Source: Limimaricola variabilis
GTDB taxonomy: Bacteria; Pseudomonadota; Alphaproteobacteria; Rhodobacterales; Rhodobacteraceae
Length of the DNA: 53,050 bases
Direction: 5' to 3'
NCBI RefSeq assembly: GCF_014195545.1
Contig: NZ_JACIBX010000018.1
Coordinates: 1 to 53,050 of the forward strand
The position numbers were made by a program, and so were the translations under genes. This document shows, one piece after another, positions 9,093-18,063 of the stretch (its first letter is position 1; each line of letters opens with the position of its first letter). Below the pieces are notes generated by a model, which saw only the letters and a program-made list of their open reading frames with translations, was not told the DNA's origin and did no database searches.

Positions 9093-10754
9093 TCAGGCGT
9101 CTTCGAGGATCCAGCGCGCCGCCTTTTCGGCGATCATCATCGTGGGCGCGCTGGTGTTGCCGCTGGTGATCTCGGGCATGACGCTGGCATCCACGACCCG
9201 CAGCGCGTCTACGCCCCGCACCCTGAGCCGCGAGTCGACCACCGCCATCGGATCGTCGGCGCGGCCCATCTTTGCGGTGCCGACCGGGTGGAAGATGGTG
9301 TTGGCGATGTCGCCGGCGAGGCGGGCCAGCTCCGCGTCGGTCTGGTATTGCGGGCCGGGCTTCCACTCCTCGGGCGCGTATTTCGCCATCGCGGGCTGCG
9401 ACAGGATTTCACGCACCTGCCGCAGGCTGGCGGCCGCGACCCGACGGTCCTCCTCGGTGGCGAGGTAGTTCGGTGCGATCAGCGGCGCGTCCTCGCAGCG
9501 GGCTGAGCGGATCCGCACCGCGCCCCGGCTGGTGGGGTTCAGGTTGCACACGCTCGCGGTGATCGCCGGAAAGCCGTGCAGCGGCTCGCCGAAGGCGTCG
9601 AGACTGAGCGGTTGGACGTGGTATTCGAGGTTGGGATGCGCCCGCTCCGGCTCGGAGCGGGTGAAGGCGCCGAGCTGGCTGGGCGACATGCTCATCGGCC
9701 CGGAGCGCCTGAGCGCGTATTCGAGGCCGATCCGCGCCTTGCCGAACAGGCTGCCGGCCAGCGTGTTCAGCGTCTTCGCGCCCTTCACCTTGTAGACGGC
9801 GCGGATCTGCAGGTGGTCCTGCAGGTTCTCGCCGACGCCGGGCAGGTCTTGCCTCACCTCGATCCCGTGCGCTTTCGACTGCGCGGCCGGGCCGATGCCG
9901 GACAGCTGCAGGATCTGCGGCGAGCCGATCGCCCCGGCCGAGAGGATGACCTCGCGACTGGCCTGCACCGTCACCGTTTCGCCGCCGCGCCGCACCACTG
10001 CGCCGCTGCAGCGCGGCCGGCCGTCGGCGCCGGTCTCGAAGACGAGCCGTTCGACCTGCGCCTCGGTCCAGATCACGAGGTTGGCCCGTCCCTTCGCGGG
10101 GCGCAGGAAGGCCTTGGCCGCGTTCCAGCGCCAGCCGTTCTTCTGGTTCACGTCGAAATAGCCGACGCCGCCATTGTCGCCGGTGTTGAAATCGTCGCTC
10201 CGCGGTATGCCTGCCTGCGTGGCGGCGGTGGCGAAATCCTCGAGCACGTCCCAGCGCAGACGCTGCTTCTCCACCCGCCATTCGCCGCCATGGCCGTGCA
10301 GGTCGGAGAAGCGACCGTTATGCCCGGTCGCCGGATCGGCCCCGCCGTCGCGCCGGTAGTGATCCTCATGCGCCATGAAGTCCGGCAGCGCCTTGTCCCA
10401 GCTCCAGTCGTCATCGCCGGTAAGCCGGGCCCAGTTATCGTAGTCCCGCGCCTGGCCGCGCATGTAGATCATGCCGTTGATCGAGGAGCAGCCGCCCAGC
10501 CCCTTGCCGCGCGGATAGCGTAAGGAGCGCCCGTTCAGCCCGGCCTCGGGCGCGGTCTGGTAGAGCCAATCGGTGCGCGGGTTGCCGATGCAGTAGAGAT
10601 AGCCGGCCGGGATATGGATCCAGGGATGGTTGTCGCGCTTGCCCGCCTCGAGCAGCAGCACGCGCCGCCCAGGGTCACGGCTGAGCCGGTTGGCGAGCAG
10701 ACAACCGGCCGAGCCAGCGCCGACGACGATGTGGTCGAAGCAGTCACGCGTCAT
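9093..10754 (-). CDS. GMC-family FAD alcohol dehydrogenase, DddA-like
   Basis: A 553-residue glucose-methanol-choline oxidoreductase of the choline dehydrogenase type. The FAD-binding GAGSAGCLLANRL motif is at residues 12-24. The GMC signatures (GKGLGGCSSINGMIYMRG and GAIGSPQILQLSGIGP) and the C-terminal active-site region (HPVGTAKMG, then NTSAPTMMIAEKAA) are all present. In Halomonas DMSP clusters a GMC enzyme, DddA, oxidises 3-hydroxypropionate to malonate semialdehyde, which would be the step after DddD. Choline or another primary alcohol is the main alternative, and no betaine aldehyde dehydrogenase or dddC-type aldehyde dehydrogenase lies in the window. It is convergent with the first LysR gene (27-base gap) and divergent from the second. 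Confidence 0.88.
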   Translation of the reverse strand: MTRDCFDHIVVGAGSAGCLLANRLSRDPGRRVLLLEAGKRDNHPWIHIPAGYLYCIGNPRTDWLYQTAPEAGLNGRSLRYPRGKGLGGCSSINGMIYMRGQARDYDNWARLTGDDDWSWDKALPDFMAHEDHYRRDGGADPATGHNGRFSDLHGHGGEWRVEKQRLRWDVLEDFATAATQAGIPRSDDFNTGDNGGVGYFDVNQKNGWRWNAAKAFLRPAKGRANLVIWTEAQVERLVFETGADGRPRCSGAVVRRGGETVTVQASREVILSAGAIGSPQILQLSGIGPAAQSKAHGIEVRQDLPGVGENLQDHLQIRAVYKVKGAKTLNTLAGSLFGKARIGLEYALRRSGPMSMSPSQLGAFTRSEPERAHPNLEYHVQPLSLDAFGEPLHGFPAITASVCNLNPTSRGAVRIRSARCEDAPLIAPNYLATEEDRRVAAASLRQVREILSQPAMAKYAPEEWKPGPQYQTDAELARLAGDIANTIFHPVGTAKMGRADDPMAVVDSRLRVRGVDALRVVDASVMPEITSGNTSAPTMMIAEKAARWILEDA

Positions 10755-10881
10755 TCGATTTCCCTCTCCTCGCCGAGGGCCGTCCGCTGCTCACTCCCAG
10801 CGCAGGCCGCCCATTCGGTTGCTGCATCAAGCGATGCGCCGCTCGGCCGGCAAAATCCAATGACTAATAGACCCGATCATT

Positions 10882-10896
10882 ATAAGCCGGATTTAT
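10882..10896. promoter_or_regulatory. ATAA-N7-TTAT inverted repeat at the LysR start
   Basis: ATAA (10882-10885) and TTAT (10893-10896) flank seven bases and overlap the ATG of the divergent LysR gene. This fits the LysR-type T-N11-A symmetry and an autoregulatory site that could also cover the GMC gene promoter. Inferred from sequence symmetry only. Confidence 0.4.
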
Positions 10897-11827
10897 GAGG
10901 CCACTCGCCGATCTGCGGACCTTGCGGTCCTTCGTCACCGTGGCGCGCGAGGGCAACGTCTCCCGCGCGGCCGAGCGGCTGCACCTGACCCAGCCGGCCG
11001 TGAGCCTGCAGCTCAAGCGGCTCGCCGAGGAGGCCGGTTTGGAGCTGTTCCGCCGCACCGCCAAGGGCCTCGACCTGACGCCAGATGGCGAAATGCTGCT
11101 GAAGAAGGCCGAGCAGGTGCTTAAAGCGGTCGATGAACTAGGCCAGACAGCGCGACGGATGACCGGCAGCGTGCGCGGCACGCTGCGGATCGGGACCATC
11201 ATCGATCCCGACTTCATCCGGCTCGGAAGCTTTCTCGCGGGGCTGCTCGAAGCGGCGCCGGAGCTACGGACTGAGCTGGTTCAGGGTATGAGCGGCGACG
11301 TGCCGGTGCGGCTCGACCGGGGCGAGATCGATGCCGGCTTCATGCTCGAGGATCCCGGGGCAGTGCAGGGGACGGCCTTTGGCGGATCGGCGCTCGCCAC
11401 GGACCTGCTGTTCCGACCACTTACCAGCTTTGCCTACCGCATCCTGGCACCCGCTGGCTGGCAGCGCCGCACCGCCGGGCTGGATTGGACCGGGCTGGCG
11501 CGGCTGCCCTGGATCGGGACGCCGCCCCGTTCGATCCATTCGCGGCTGCTCGATCGTCGGTTCGAAGAGGCCGGTGTCGTGCAGAACCGGGTCGCGCTCG
11601 TGGATCAGGAACCCTCGATGCTGGCCATGGTCCGCTCCGGCGTGGGGCTGAGCCTCTGCCGGGAGGCGATCGCCCTGCACGAGAACCAGGTCCGGGGGAT
11701 GACCATCGTCGGCGAACATCGCCTGCCGGCCACGCTCGGTTTCTCGGTGGCAACGTCGCGCATGGAAGAGCCCAGCCTGGCCCTCGCCCTGCAGACGCTG
11801 GAACGGGTCTGGGCGTCGGAATTCTGA
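10895..11827 (+). CDS. LysR-family transcriptional regulator
   Basis: A 310-residue LysR-type protein with a clear helix-turn-helix (FVTVAREGNVSRAAERLHLTQPAVSLQLKRL, about residues 13-43, as two adjoining segments) and a substrate-binding-protein-like effector domain. It is divergent from the GMC dehydrogenase, with about 140 bases between start codons, the classical arrangement for LysR regulators and their targets. It is followed at 148 bases by the Rossmann/SAF oxidoreductase on the same strand. Likely target is the GMC gene, the SAF gene or itself; the effector is unknown. Confidence 0.85.
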   Translation: MRPLADLRTLRSFVTVAREGNVSRAAERLHLTQPAVSLQLKRLAEEAGLELFRRTAKGLDLTPDGEMLLKKAEQVLKAVDELGQTARRMTGSVRGTLRIGTIIDPDFIRLGSFLAGLLEAAPELRTELVQGMSGDVPVRLDRGEIDAGFMLEDPGAVQGTAFGGSALATDLLFRPLTSFAYRILAPAGWQRRTAGLDWTGLARLPWIGTPPRSIHSRLLDRRFEEAGVVQNRVALVDQEPSMLAMVRSGVGLSLCREAIALHENQVRGMTIVGEHRLPATLGFSVATSRMEEPSLALALQTLERVWASEF

Positions 11828-11975
11828 CGGGCGGAGCGCCGTTTTTATACTCGGACGCACGCCGTGTTGGACTGGGCATACACAGGGGCAGGCCCTCCTC
11901 TGGCCCCATGACGGGATGCATGGACCCCGCCCAGGTTTTCGCCTTCACTGCGCACAGGGAGAAGGAGAGGCATCC

Positions 11976-13280
11976 ATGAATCTGGCGAAGCTCTGCGCGG
12001 CGCGCGCGGCCGAGGGGCGGCCCGTCACCGCCGGCCTGATCGGCGCGGGCAAGTTCGGCTCGATGTTCCTGGCGCAGGTGCCGCATGTCGAAGGGCTGGA
12101 GGTGGCGGCGATCGCCGATCTCGACCCCGAGCGCTCCCGCGCCGCCTGCCGCGAGGTCGGCTGGGACGAGGCGCGGATCGCGGCCACGCACTTCGTCACC
12201 GACGGTGCGGAGCTGGCGGCGATGGACGGGGTCGAGGTGGTGATCGAGGCCACTGGCCATCCGCGCGCGGGCATCCGCCACGCGCAGGCGGCGATTGCGG
12301 CGGGGCGGCACGTGGTGATGGTCAATGTCGAGGCCGACGTACTGGCCGGCCCCGTGCTGGCGCGCCGTGCCGCCGAAGCGGGGGTGGTCTACTCCATGGC
12401 CTTCGGCGACCAGCCGGCGCTGGTCTGCGAGATGGTCGATTGGGCCAGCTCGAACGGGTTCCGGGTCGTCGCGGCGGGCAAGGGGACGAAATACCTGCCG
12501 AGCTATCATGAGGTGACGCCCGACGCGGTCTGGGAGCACTACGGTCTGACGGCCGAGGAGGCGAAGAAGGCGGGGATGAACCCGCAGATGTTCAACTCCT
12601 TTCTCGACGGCACCAAGAGCGCGATCGAGGCGGCGGCGATCGCCAATGCCACCGGGCTTTCGGTGCCCGAAGAGGGGCTGGCCTTCCCGCCTTGCGGCGC
12701 GGATGATCTCGCCCGCGTGCTGCGCCCGCGCGAGATCGGCGGGCAGCTGGAGAGGTCTGGCATGGTCGAGGTGGTTTCAAGCCTCGAACGCGATGGGCGG
12801 CCGGTGTTCCGGGATCTGCGCTGGGGCGTCTACGTGGTGATCGAGGCGCAGAGCGACTACGCCGCCGCCTGCTTCGCGCAATACGGCCTGCCGACCGACG
12901 CGACCGGGCGCTATGCCGCGATGTACCGGCCGTTTCACATGATCGGCCTGGAACTTGCGACCTCGGTGCTGTCGGCGGCGCTCAGGAGCGAGGCCACCGG
13001 AGCGCCGCTGGGCTTTCACGCGACGGTCGCCGCCATCGCCAAGCAGGATCTCGGCCCCGGCGACCGGCTCGACGGTGAAGGTGGCTACACCGTCTGGGGT
13101 CGGGTCATGCCCGCCACCCGGGCGGCGCACGACGAGGTACTGCCGATCGGGCTGGCGCAGGGGGTCACGCTGCGCCGCGCGGTGGCCAAGGGCACGGCCC
13201 TGCGCTTCGCGGATGTCGAGATCGGCGAGGACGAGGCAGTACGGCTTTACCGCGACTGCCTCGCCGTGGCGCAGGGCTAG
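11976..13280 (+). CDS. Rossmann-fold NAD(P) oxidoreductase with C-terminal SAF domain
   Basis: A 434-residue protein with an N-terminal homoserine-dehydrogenase-like NAD(P)-binding domain (GLIGAGKFGSMF at about residues 18-29, then DLDPERSRAA) and a C-terminal SAF domain from about residue 350 (AKQDLGPGDRLDGEGGYTVWG). Such fusions occur in sugar-acid and apiose-type degradation pathways and are often misannotated as FlgA-like; the substrate here is not recognised. A strong ribosome binding site (GAAGGAGAGG) precedes the ATG at 11976; the frame is open for 60 bases upstream. It follows a LysR gene and converges on the amine operon, so it could serve either the DMSP island or a separate carbon source. 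Confidence 0.75.
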   Translation: MNLAKLCAARAAEGRPVTAGLIGAGKFGSMFLAQVPHVEGLEVAAIADLDPERSRAACREVGWDEARIAATHFVTDGAELAAMDGVEVVIEATGHPRAGIRHAQAAIAAGRHVVMVNVEADVLAGPVLARRAAEAGVVYSMAFGDQPALVCEMVDWASSNGFRVVAAGKGTKYLPSYHEVTPDAVWEHYGLTAEEAKKAGMNPQMFNSFLDGTKSAIEAAAIANATGLSVPEEGLAFPPCGADDLARVLRPREIGGQLERSGMVEVVSSLERDGRPVFRDLRWGVYVVIEAQSDYAAACFAQYGLPTDATGRYAAMYRPFHMIGLELATSVLSAALRSEATGAPLGFHATVAAIAKQDLGPGDRLDGEGGYTVWGRVMPATRAAHDEVLPIGLAQGVTLRRAVAKGTALRFADVEIGEDEAVRLYRDCLAVAQG

Positions 13281-13343
13281 AGCCAAGTCTCGGGCGGGTC
13301 ATGAGGCAATGTCGCCCATGCCCGCCGACCGGCCGCGGAGGGA

Positions 13344-14648
13344 TCAGACCCCGAGCCGGTCGCGCAGCGCGTACCAGGTCATCGCCAGCGTCAGCAGCGG
13401 CGCGCGGAAGCGGCCGCCGCCCGGAAACGGGGGGACGGGCAGGGTGGCGAAGGTGTCGAAACGGTCGGCTTGTCCCGCCACAGCCTCGGCCATCACCCGA
13501 CCGGCCATGCCCGACAGCGCCACGCCATGGCCGGAGAAGCCCGCGCCCGACAGGATGTTGGGCCCGATGCGCTGCAGCGACGGCAGCCGCGACATGGTGA
13601 TACCCAGCGTTCCGCCCCAGACATTGTCGATGCGCACGTCCGCAAGCTGCGGAAACAAGCTCTCCATCCGGCCGCGCAGTGCGGAGGTGATGTCGGTCGG
13701 GAAGCCGATAGAGTAGCTTTCGCGCCCGCCGAAGAGGAAACGGCGATCCTCGGTCATCCGGTAGTAATTCACCACGAAACGGGAATCGGCCACGGCGATG
13801 TCGCGGCTCAGCACTTCGCGCCAGCGCTCGCCCAAGGGCTCGGTCGCGGCGATGAAGCTGTTGATCGGCATCACTCGGGCCGCGACCTCGGGCATGATGC
13901 CGGGCAGGTAGCCATTGCCGGCGAGGATCACGTGATCGGCGGTCACCTTGGCACGTGGCGTGTGCAGCACCGCAGGGGTGCCCCGCTCGACCCGCGTCAC
14001 TTCGGTCAACTCGTGGATCGTGGCGCCCGCCTTTTCCGCCTCGCGGGCCAGCGCCCGGGCGTAGCGCAGCGGGTGAAGGTGGCCTGCGCCTTCGTCGATC
14101 AGCCCGCCGTGATAGGCCTCCGTCCTGACGATGTCGCGGATCTCGTCGCGCCCGAGCGGCCGGATCGCGTCATAGCAGTAGCGCTTCGACAGGTGCTCGG
14201 CCTCGGCCCGGTCGCCCGCCGCCTCCTTCTCGGAATAGGCGCCATGCACCACGCCGGGAAGGAACCGGGCCTCGGGCGCATGTGCGTCGCAGAAGTCGCG
14301 CAGCTGCCGCTTGGCCTCTTCGGCCAGATCCCAGAGCTGCCGCGCGGGGCCGGTGCCGAGCTTGTCCTCGAGCCAGAGCTGCCCTTTGTTGAAACCCGAT
14401 CCGACCTGGCCGCCATTGCGCCCCGAGGCGCCGAAGCCTGCGCGATGGGCGTCGAGCACGACGACGTCGAGCCCGGCCCGCGCCGCCGTCAACGCGGCCC
14501 AGAGCCCGGTGAAGCCCGCGCCGACGATGGCGAGATCGCAGCGCCGGTCGGCGTCGAGCGGATCGCGGTCGGCCGCGGGCGCTGCCGAGGCCACGTACCA
14601 GCTGCGCGGCATCTGGCCGGGGCGGTCGTTACGGTAGAGCGGGTTCAT
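13344..14648 (-). CDS. FAD-dependent oxidase, gamma-glutamylputrescine oxidase-like
   Basis: A 434-residue DAO/PuuB-family flavoprotein. The dinucleotide motif CDLAIVGAGFTGLWAALTAA lies near residue 38, followed by GFGASGRNGGQVGSGFNKGQ, typical of PuuB-like oxidases. It would oxidise the gamma-glutamylated amine made by the upstream ligase, releasing an aldehyde and hydrogen peroxide. It is the last gene of the eight-gene minus-strand operon and its ATG overlaps the preceding ligase stop by four bases (ATGA). The open frame upstream of 14648 runs inside that ligase gene. No PuuC-type aldehyde dehydrogenase follows, so the next step must be encoded elsewhere. Confidence 0.85.
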   Translation of the reverse strand: MNPLYRNDRPGQMPRSWYVASAAPAADRDPLDADRRCDLAIVGAGFTGLWAALTAARAGLDVVVLDAHRAGFGASGRNGGQVGSGFNKGQLWLEDKLGTGPARQLWDLAEEAKRQLRDFCDAHAPEARFLPGVVHGAYSEKEAAGDRAEAEHLSKRYCYDAIRPLGRDEIRDIVRTEAYHGGLIDEGAGHLHPLRYARALAREAEKAGATIHELTEVTRVERGTPAVLHTPRAKVTADHVILAGNGYLPGIMPEVAARVMPINSFIAATEPLGERWREVLSRDIAVADSRFVVNYYRMTEDRRFLFGGRESYSIGFPTDITSALRGRMESLFPQLADVRIDNVWGGTLGITMSRLPSLQRIGPNILSGAGFSGHGVALSGMAGRVMAEAVAGQADRFDTFATLPVPPFPGGGRFRAPLLTLAMTWYALRDRLGV

Positions 14649-15997
14649 ACGTTGAGCAGCAGGTGCTGGCGCTCCCAAGGGCTGATGACCTGCAGGAACT
14701 CGTTGTATTCGGCCCGCTTTACGATCGAGTAGACGCGCACGAATTCCGGCCCCAGCACCTCGTGCAGCTCCTTGGCCCCGTCGAACAGGTCGAGCGCCGC
14801 ATAAAGCCCCTGCGGGATCTCGTCGGCGGCCTCGTAGGCGTCGCCGCGGAACCGCTTGTCGGGCCAGATCTCGTTCTTCATGCCCAGATACCCGCAGGCC
14901 AGCGAAGCGGCGATGCAGAGATAGGGGTTGCAGTCCATGCCCGCCAAACGGTTCTCGACGCGGCGCGCTTGCGGCGGCGAGATCGGCACGCGAATGCCGG
15001 TGGTGCGGTTGTCGCGGCCCCATTCGAGGTTGATCGGGGCGGCGTGGTCGCGCACGTAGCGGCGGAAGGAGTTCACATAGGGCGCGATCATCGCGATCAC
15101 GCTCGGCATGTGTTCCTGCAACCCGCCGATGAAGTTGAAGAAGGCGTCGGTCTCGCCGCCCTGCGGGCCGGTGAAGAGGTTGCGCCCCTTGGCGTCGATG
15201 ATCGAGTGATGGACATGCATGGCCGAGCCCGGCTCGCCCTCGATCGGCTTGGCCATGAAGGTGGCGAAGCAGTCATGCTTGAGCGCGGCTTCGCGGATCA
15301 GCCGCTTGAAGTAGAACACCTCGTCGGCGAGCTTGACCGGGTCGCCATGGCGCAGGTTGATCTCCAGCTGGCCGGCGCCGCCCTCCTGGGTGATGCCGTC
15401 GATCTCGAAGCCCTGGATCTCGGCATATTCGTAGATGTCGTCGATCACCGGGCCGTATTCGTCGACGGCGGTCATCGAATAGGCCTGCCGCGCGGCGGCC
15501 GGGCGACCGGTGCGGCCCATCATCGGTTCGATCGCTTTGGCCGGGTCGACGTTGCGGCCGACCAGGTAGAATTCCATTTCCGGCGCGACCACCGGGGTCC
15601 ATCCCTCGGCCTTGTAGAGATCGACCACGCGTTTGAGCACGTTGCGCGGCGAGCAGCCCACCGGTCGGCCCTTCTGATCGAAGGCGTCGTGGATCACCTG
15701 TAGCGTGCCGTCGGCGGCCCACGGTGCGGCGGTGGTGGTCGAGAGATCCGGCTTGAGGATCATGTCCGGCTCGACGAAGCCCTCCGGCCCCGCCGCCTCG
15801 CCCCAGTCACCGGTGATGGTCTGGAAGAAGATCGAGTTGGGCAGGTGGAAGAACTGCTGGCGCTCCCACTTGGCGGCGGGGACCGCCTTGCCGCGGGCGA
15901 TGCCCGGCAGGTCGGCGATCACGCATTCCACCTCGTCGAGGCGATGCTGGTCGAGATAGAGGCGGGCGGCTTCCGGGATCTCGTCGAGCCAGCTCAT
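14645..15997 (-). CDS. Glutamine synthetase-family gamma-glutamylamine ligase (second copy)
   Basis: A 450-residue GS-family protein, probably ligating glutamate to an amine at the cost of ATP, as PuuA does. The catalytic-domain motifs EMEFYLVG, EGGAGQLEINL and SAMHVHHSI are present, as is the C-terminal R-x-P substrate region (NRTTGIRVPISPPQARRVENR). Its start overlaps the amidotransferase stop by four bases. The first residues MSWLDEIPE match those of the other GS gene in the operon, and an 18-base stretch around the start codon is identical, pointing to an old duplication or shared translation signals. It is distinct from housekeeping GlnA; the true amine substrate is unknown. Confidence 0.87.
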   Translation of the reverse strand: MSWLDEIPEAARLYLDQHRLDEVECVIADLPGIARGKAVPAAKWERQQFFHLPNSIFFQTITGDWGEAAGPEGFVEPDMILKPDLSTTTAAPWAADGTLQVIHDAFDQKGRPVGCSPRNVLKRVVDLYKAEGWTPVVAPEMEFYLVGRNVDPAKAIEPMMGRTGRPAAARQAYSMTAVDEYGPVIDDIYEYAEIQGFEIDGITQEGGAGQLEINLRHGDPVKLADEVFYFKRLIREAALKHDCFATFMAKPIEGEPGSAMHVHHSIIDAKGRNLFTGPQGGETDAFFNFIGGLQEHMPSVIAMIAPYVNSFRRYVRDHAAPINLEWGRDNRTTGIRVPISPPQARRVENRLAGMDCNPYLCIAASLACGYLGMKNEIWPDKRFRGDAYEAADEIPQGLYAALDLFDGAKELHEVLGPEFVRVYSIVKRAEYNEFLQVISPWERQHLLLNV

Positions 15998-16671
15998 GCA
16001 GCCCCCTTCAAAACGCGCGCCATGCGGTCGGCCAGGATGTCGGCATCGACCGGCTTGTCGAGATTGGCGAGCGCGTAATCGATCTGGTCCTGCGGCACCA
16101 CGCCTATGGCGCGGGTGGTGGCCAGCCCCTCGATGAAGCGCGACCCAAACTCGGGGTGGGGCTGGATGGTGAAGACGTGATCCCCCCAGGCCAGCGCCGC
16201 ATGCGCGCAGAAATCGTTGCTCGCGCAGACCCGCGCCCCTTCGGGCAGCGTCACCACCTGGTCCTGATGCCAGGCGTTGAGCGCGATCTCGCGGCCTTCG
16301 AAATCATAGCTCTTGCGGCCCACCGACCAGCCGCCGGCGAATTTCTCCACCCGGCCGCCCAGTGCCTGGGCGATGATCTGGTGCCCGAAGCAGACGCCGA
16401 CGAGCGGGATCCGCTGCGCGTGGATCTCGCGGATCAGCTCTTCGAGCGGGGCGATGAAGGGGTGATCCTCGTAGGCGCCATGCTTCGAGCCGGTGATCAA
16501 CCAGCCGTCGCAGGCGTCGGCGCCCCCCGGGAATTCCATCGCCTCGACGTCGAAGCGACGAAAGGCGAAGCCGTGCCCCCCGAGGAGCCGCTCGAACAGG
16601 TCCGAATAGTCGCCGAGTTCCGGGCGCAGCGCGTCTGGCGCGTGGCCGGTCTCAAGAATGCCGATCTGCAT
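15994..16671 (-). CDS. Class I glutamine amidotransferase-like hydrolase
   Basis: A 225-residue GATase1-fold protein with the nucleophile in GVCFGHQ (about residue 95) and the His-Glu pair in TIQPHPEF. In gamma-glutamylation pathways a hydrolase of this fold (PuuD) removes glutamate from the oxidised product, which fits its place between two GS-like ligases. The PHPEF motif is closer to GMP-synthase-type amidotransferases than to PuuD itself, so the exact reaction is open. The start overlaps nothing upstream (60-base gap to the first GS gene), but its stop overlaps the next gene by four bases. Confidence 0.82.
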   Translation of the reverse strand: MQIGILETGHAPDALRPELGDYSDLFERLLGGHGFAFRRFDVEAMEFPGGADACDGWLITGSKHGAYEDHPFIAPLEELIREIHAQRIPLVGVCFGHQIIAQALGGRVEKFAGGWSVGRKSYDFEGREIALNAWHQDQVVTLPEGARVCASNDFCAHAALAWGDHVFTIQPHPEFGSRFIEGLATTRAIGVVPQDQIDYALANLDKPVDADILADRMARVLKGAA

Positions 16672-16731
16672 GAAGCACCGTGTTTGTGGATGGCCCGAAG
16701 CTAGTCCCCGCAGCCCCGCTCGGCAAGCCGG

Positions 16732-18063
16732 TCACACAGTGTCGAGATAGAGCTCGAGCTGCTGATCGGGACTCAACTCCGCCATGTAGTGCAGCTCCTG
16801 CCGCTTGGTCATCACCAGATTGTCGATCAGGAGCTGCGGAAAGATCCGCTTGACCAGCGGCGAGGCCTCGAAGGCGTCGATCGCGGCTCCCCAGGTCTGC
16901 GGGATCTGCGCCATCTCCTGCTCGTAGGCGTTGCCGACGATCGGCGGCGGCGGGGTCATCGCGTCCTCGATGCCCACCAGCGCGGCGCCGAGCACCGCGG
17001 CGAGGAAGAGATAGGGGTTCACGTCGCCGCCGGCAACGCGATGCTCGATCCGGCGCGCCATGGGCGAGCCGCCGGGCACGCGCACGCTGGCGGTGCGGTT
17101 GTCATAGGCCCAGCAGATGCCGGTCGGCGCATGGCTCTCGGGCACCAGCCGGTCGTAGCTGTTGGCATGCGGCGCGAAGGCCAGCGCGCAGTCCGGAATG
17201 CCCTTGAGACAGCCGGCGATGGCGTGACGCAGCACCGGCGTGCCCTCGTGGCTGCCATCGGCAAAGATGTTGCGGCCGGTCTCGTCGAGCACCGAGAAAT
17301 GCGTGTGCAGGCCGTTGCCCGCGAATTCCTCGTAGGGCTTGGCCATGAAGCTCGCCGCCATGCCATGCTTGCGGGCCAGCCCGCGCACCAGCATCTTGAA
17401 CAGCCAAGCGTCGTCAGCGGCCTTGAGCGCGTCGGGCACGTGGACGAGATTGACCTCGAACTGGCCGAGACCCACCTCCGAGATCGCTGCCTCGGCCGGG
17501 ATGTCCATCAACTCGCAGGCGTCGTAGAGATCATTGAAGAAGATGTCGAAGGCGTCCAGCGCCCGCAGGCTGAGGATGTCGGCGCCCATGCGCCGCTTGC
17601 CCGAGCGGGGGCTTTTCGGCTGGCGAATCTCCTTGCCGCTGTCGTCGACGAGGTAGAATTCCATCTCGGTCGCAACCACCGGCTTGAGGCCGCGCGCCTT
17701 GTAGCGCTCGACCACCCGCGCCAGTGCATGGCGCGGATCGCCGTCGAAGGGCTCGCCGGCCTCGGTATACATCCACAAGGGCAGCAGCGCCGAGGGGATC
17801 GACAGCCAAGGCATCGGAACGTAGCCGCGCTCGGTCGGCTTCAGCACCCCGTCCGGGTCGCCGATTTCGAAGACCAGCGGGCTGTCCTCGACGTCCTCGC
17901 CCCAGATGTCGAGATTGAGCACCGAGAGCGGAAAACGGGTGCCCTCTTCCTCGATCTTGCGGGCGAAGCGGACCGGTACGCGCTTGCCGCGGGCCTGGCC
18001 GTTGAGGTCGGCGGCGCCGACGCGGATGTTGCGAACCTCGGGGTGCTCGTCGAGCCAGCTCAT
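16732..18063 (-). CDS. Glutamine synthetase-family gamma-glutamylamine ligase (first copy)
   Basis: A 443-residue GS-family ligase with the motifs TEMEFYLVDD, EVGLGQFEVNLVH, GNGLHTHFSV and NRTASVRVPGGSPMARRIEHR. It follows the ABC permease with a four-base overlap. It shares the MSWLDE start with the second GS gene but diverges strongly afterwards, so the pair probably acts on different amines or works as a hetero-complex. Close relatives are the PuuA/glutamine-synthetase type III-like proteins common in Rhodobacterales. The start at 18063 is chosen because the longer frame lies inside the permease gene. Confidence 0.87.
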   Translation of the reverse strand: MSWLDEHPEVRNIRVGAADLNGQARGKRVPVRFARKIEEEGTRFPLSVLNLDIWGEDVEDSPLVFEIGDPDGVLKPTERGYVPMPWLSIPSALLPLWMYTEAGEPFDGDPRHALARVVERYKARGLKPVVATEMEFYLVDDSGKEIRQPKSPRSGKRRMGADILSLRALDAFDIFFNDLYDACELMDIPAEAAISEVGLGQFEVNLVHVPDALKAADDAWLFKMLVRGLARKHGMAASFMAKPYEEFAGNGLHTHFSVLDETGRNIFADGSHEGTPVLRHAIAGCLKGIPDCALAFAPHANSYDRLVPESHAPTGICWAYDNRTASVRVPGGSPMARRIEHRVAGGDVNPYLFLAAVLGAALVGIEDAMTPPPPIVGNAYEQEMAQIPQTWGAAIDAFEASPLVKRIFPQLLIDNLVMTKRQELHYMAELSPDQQLELYLDTV

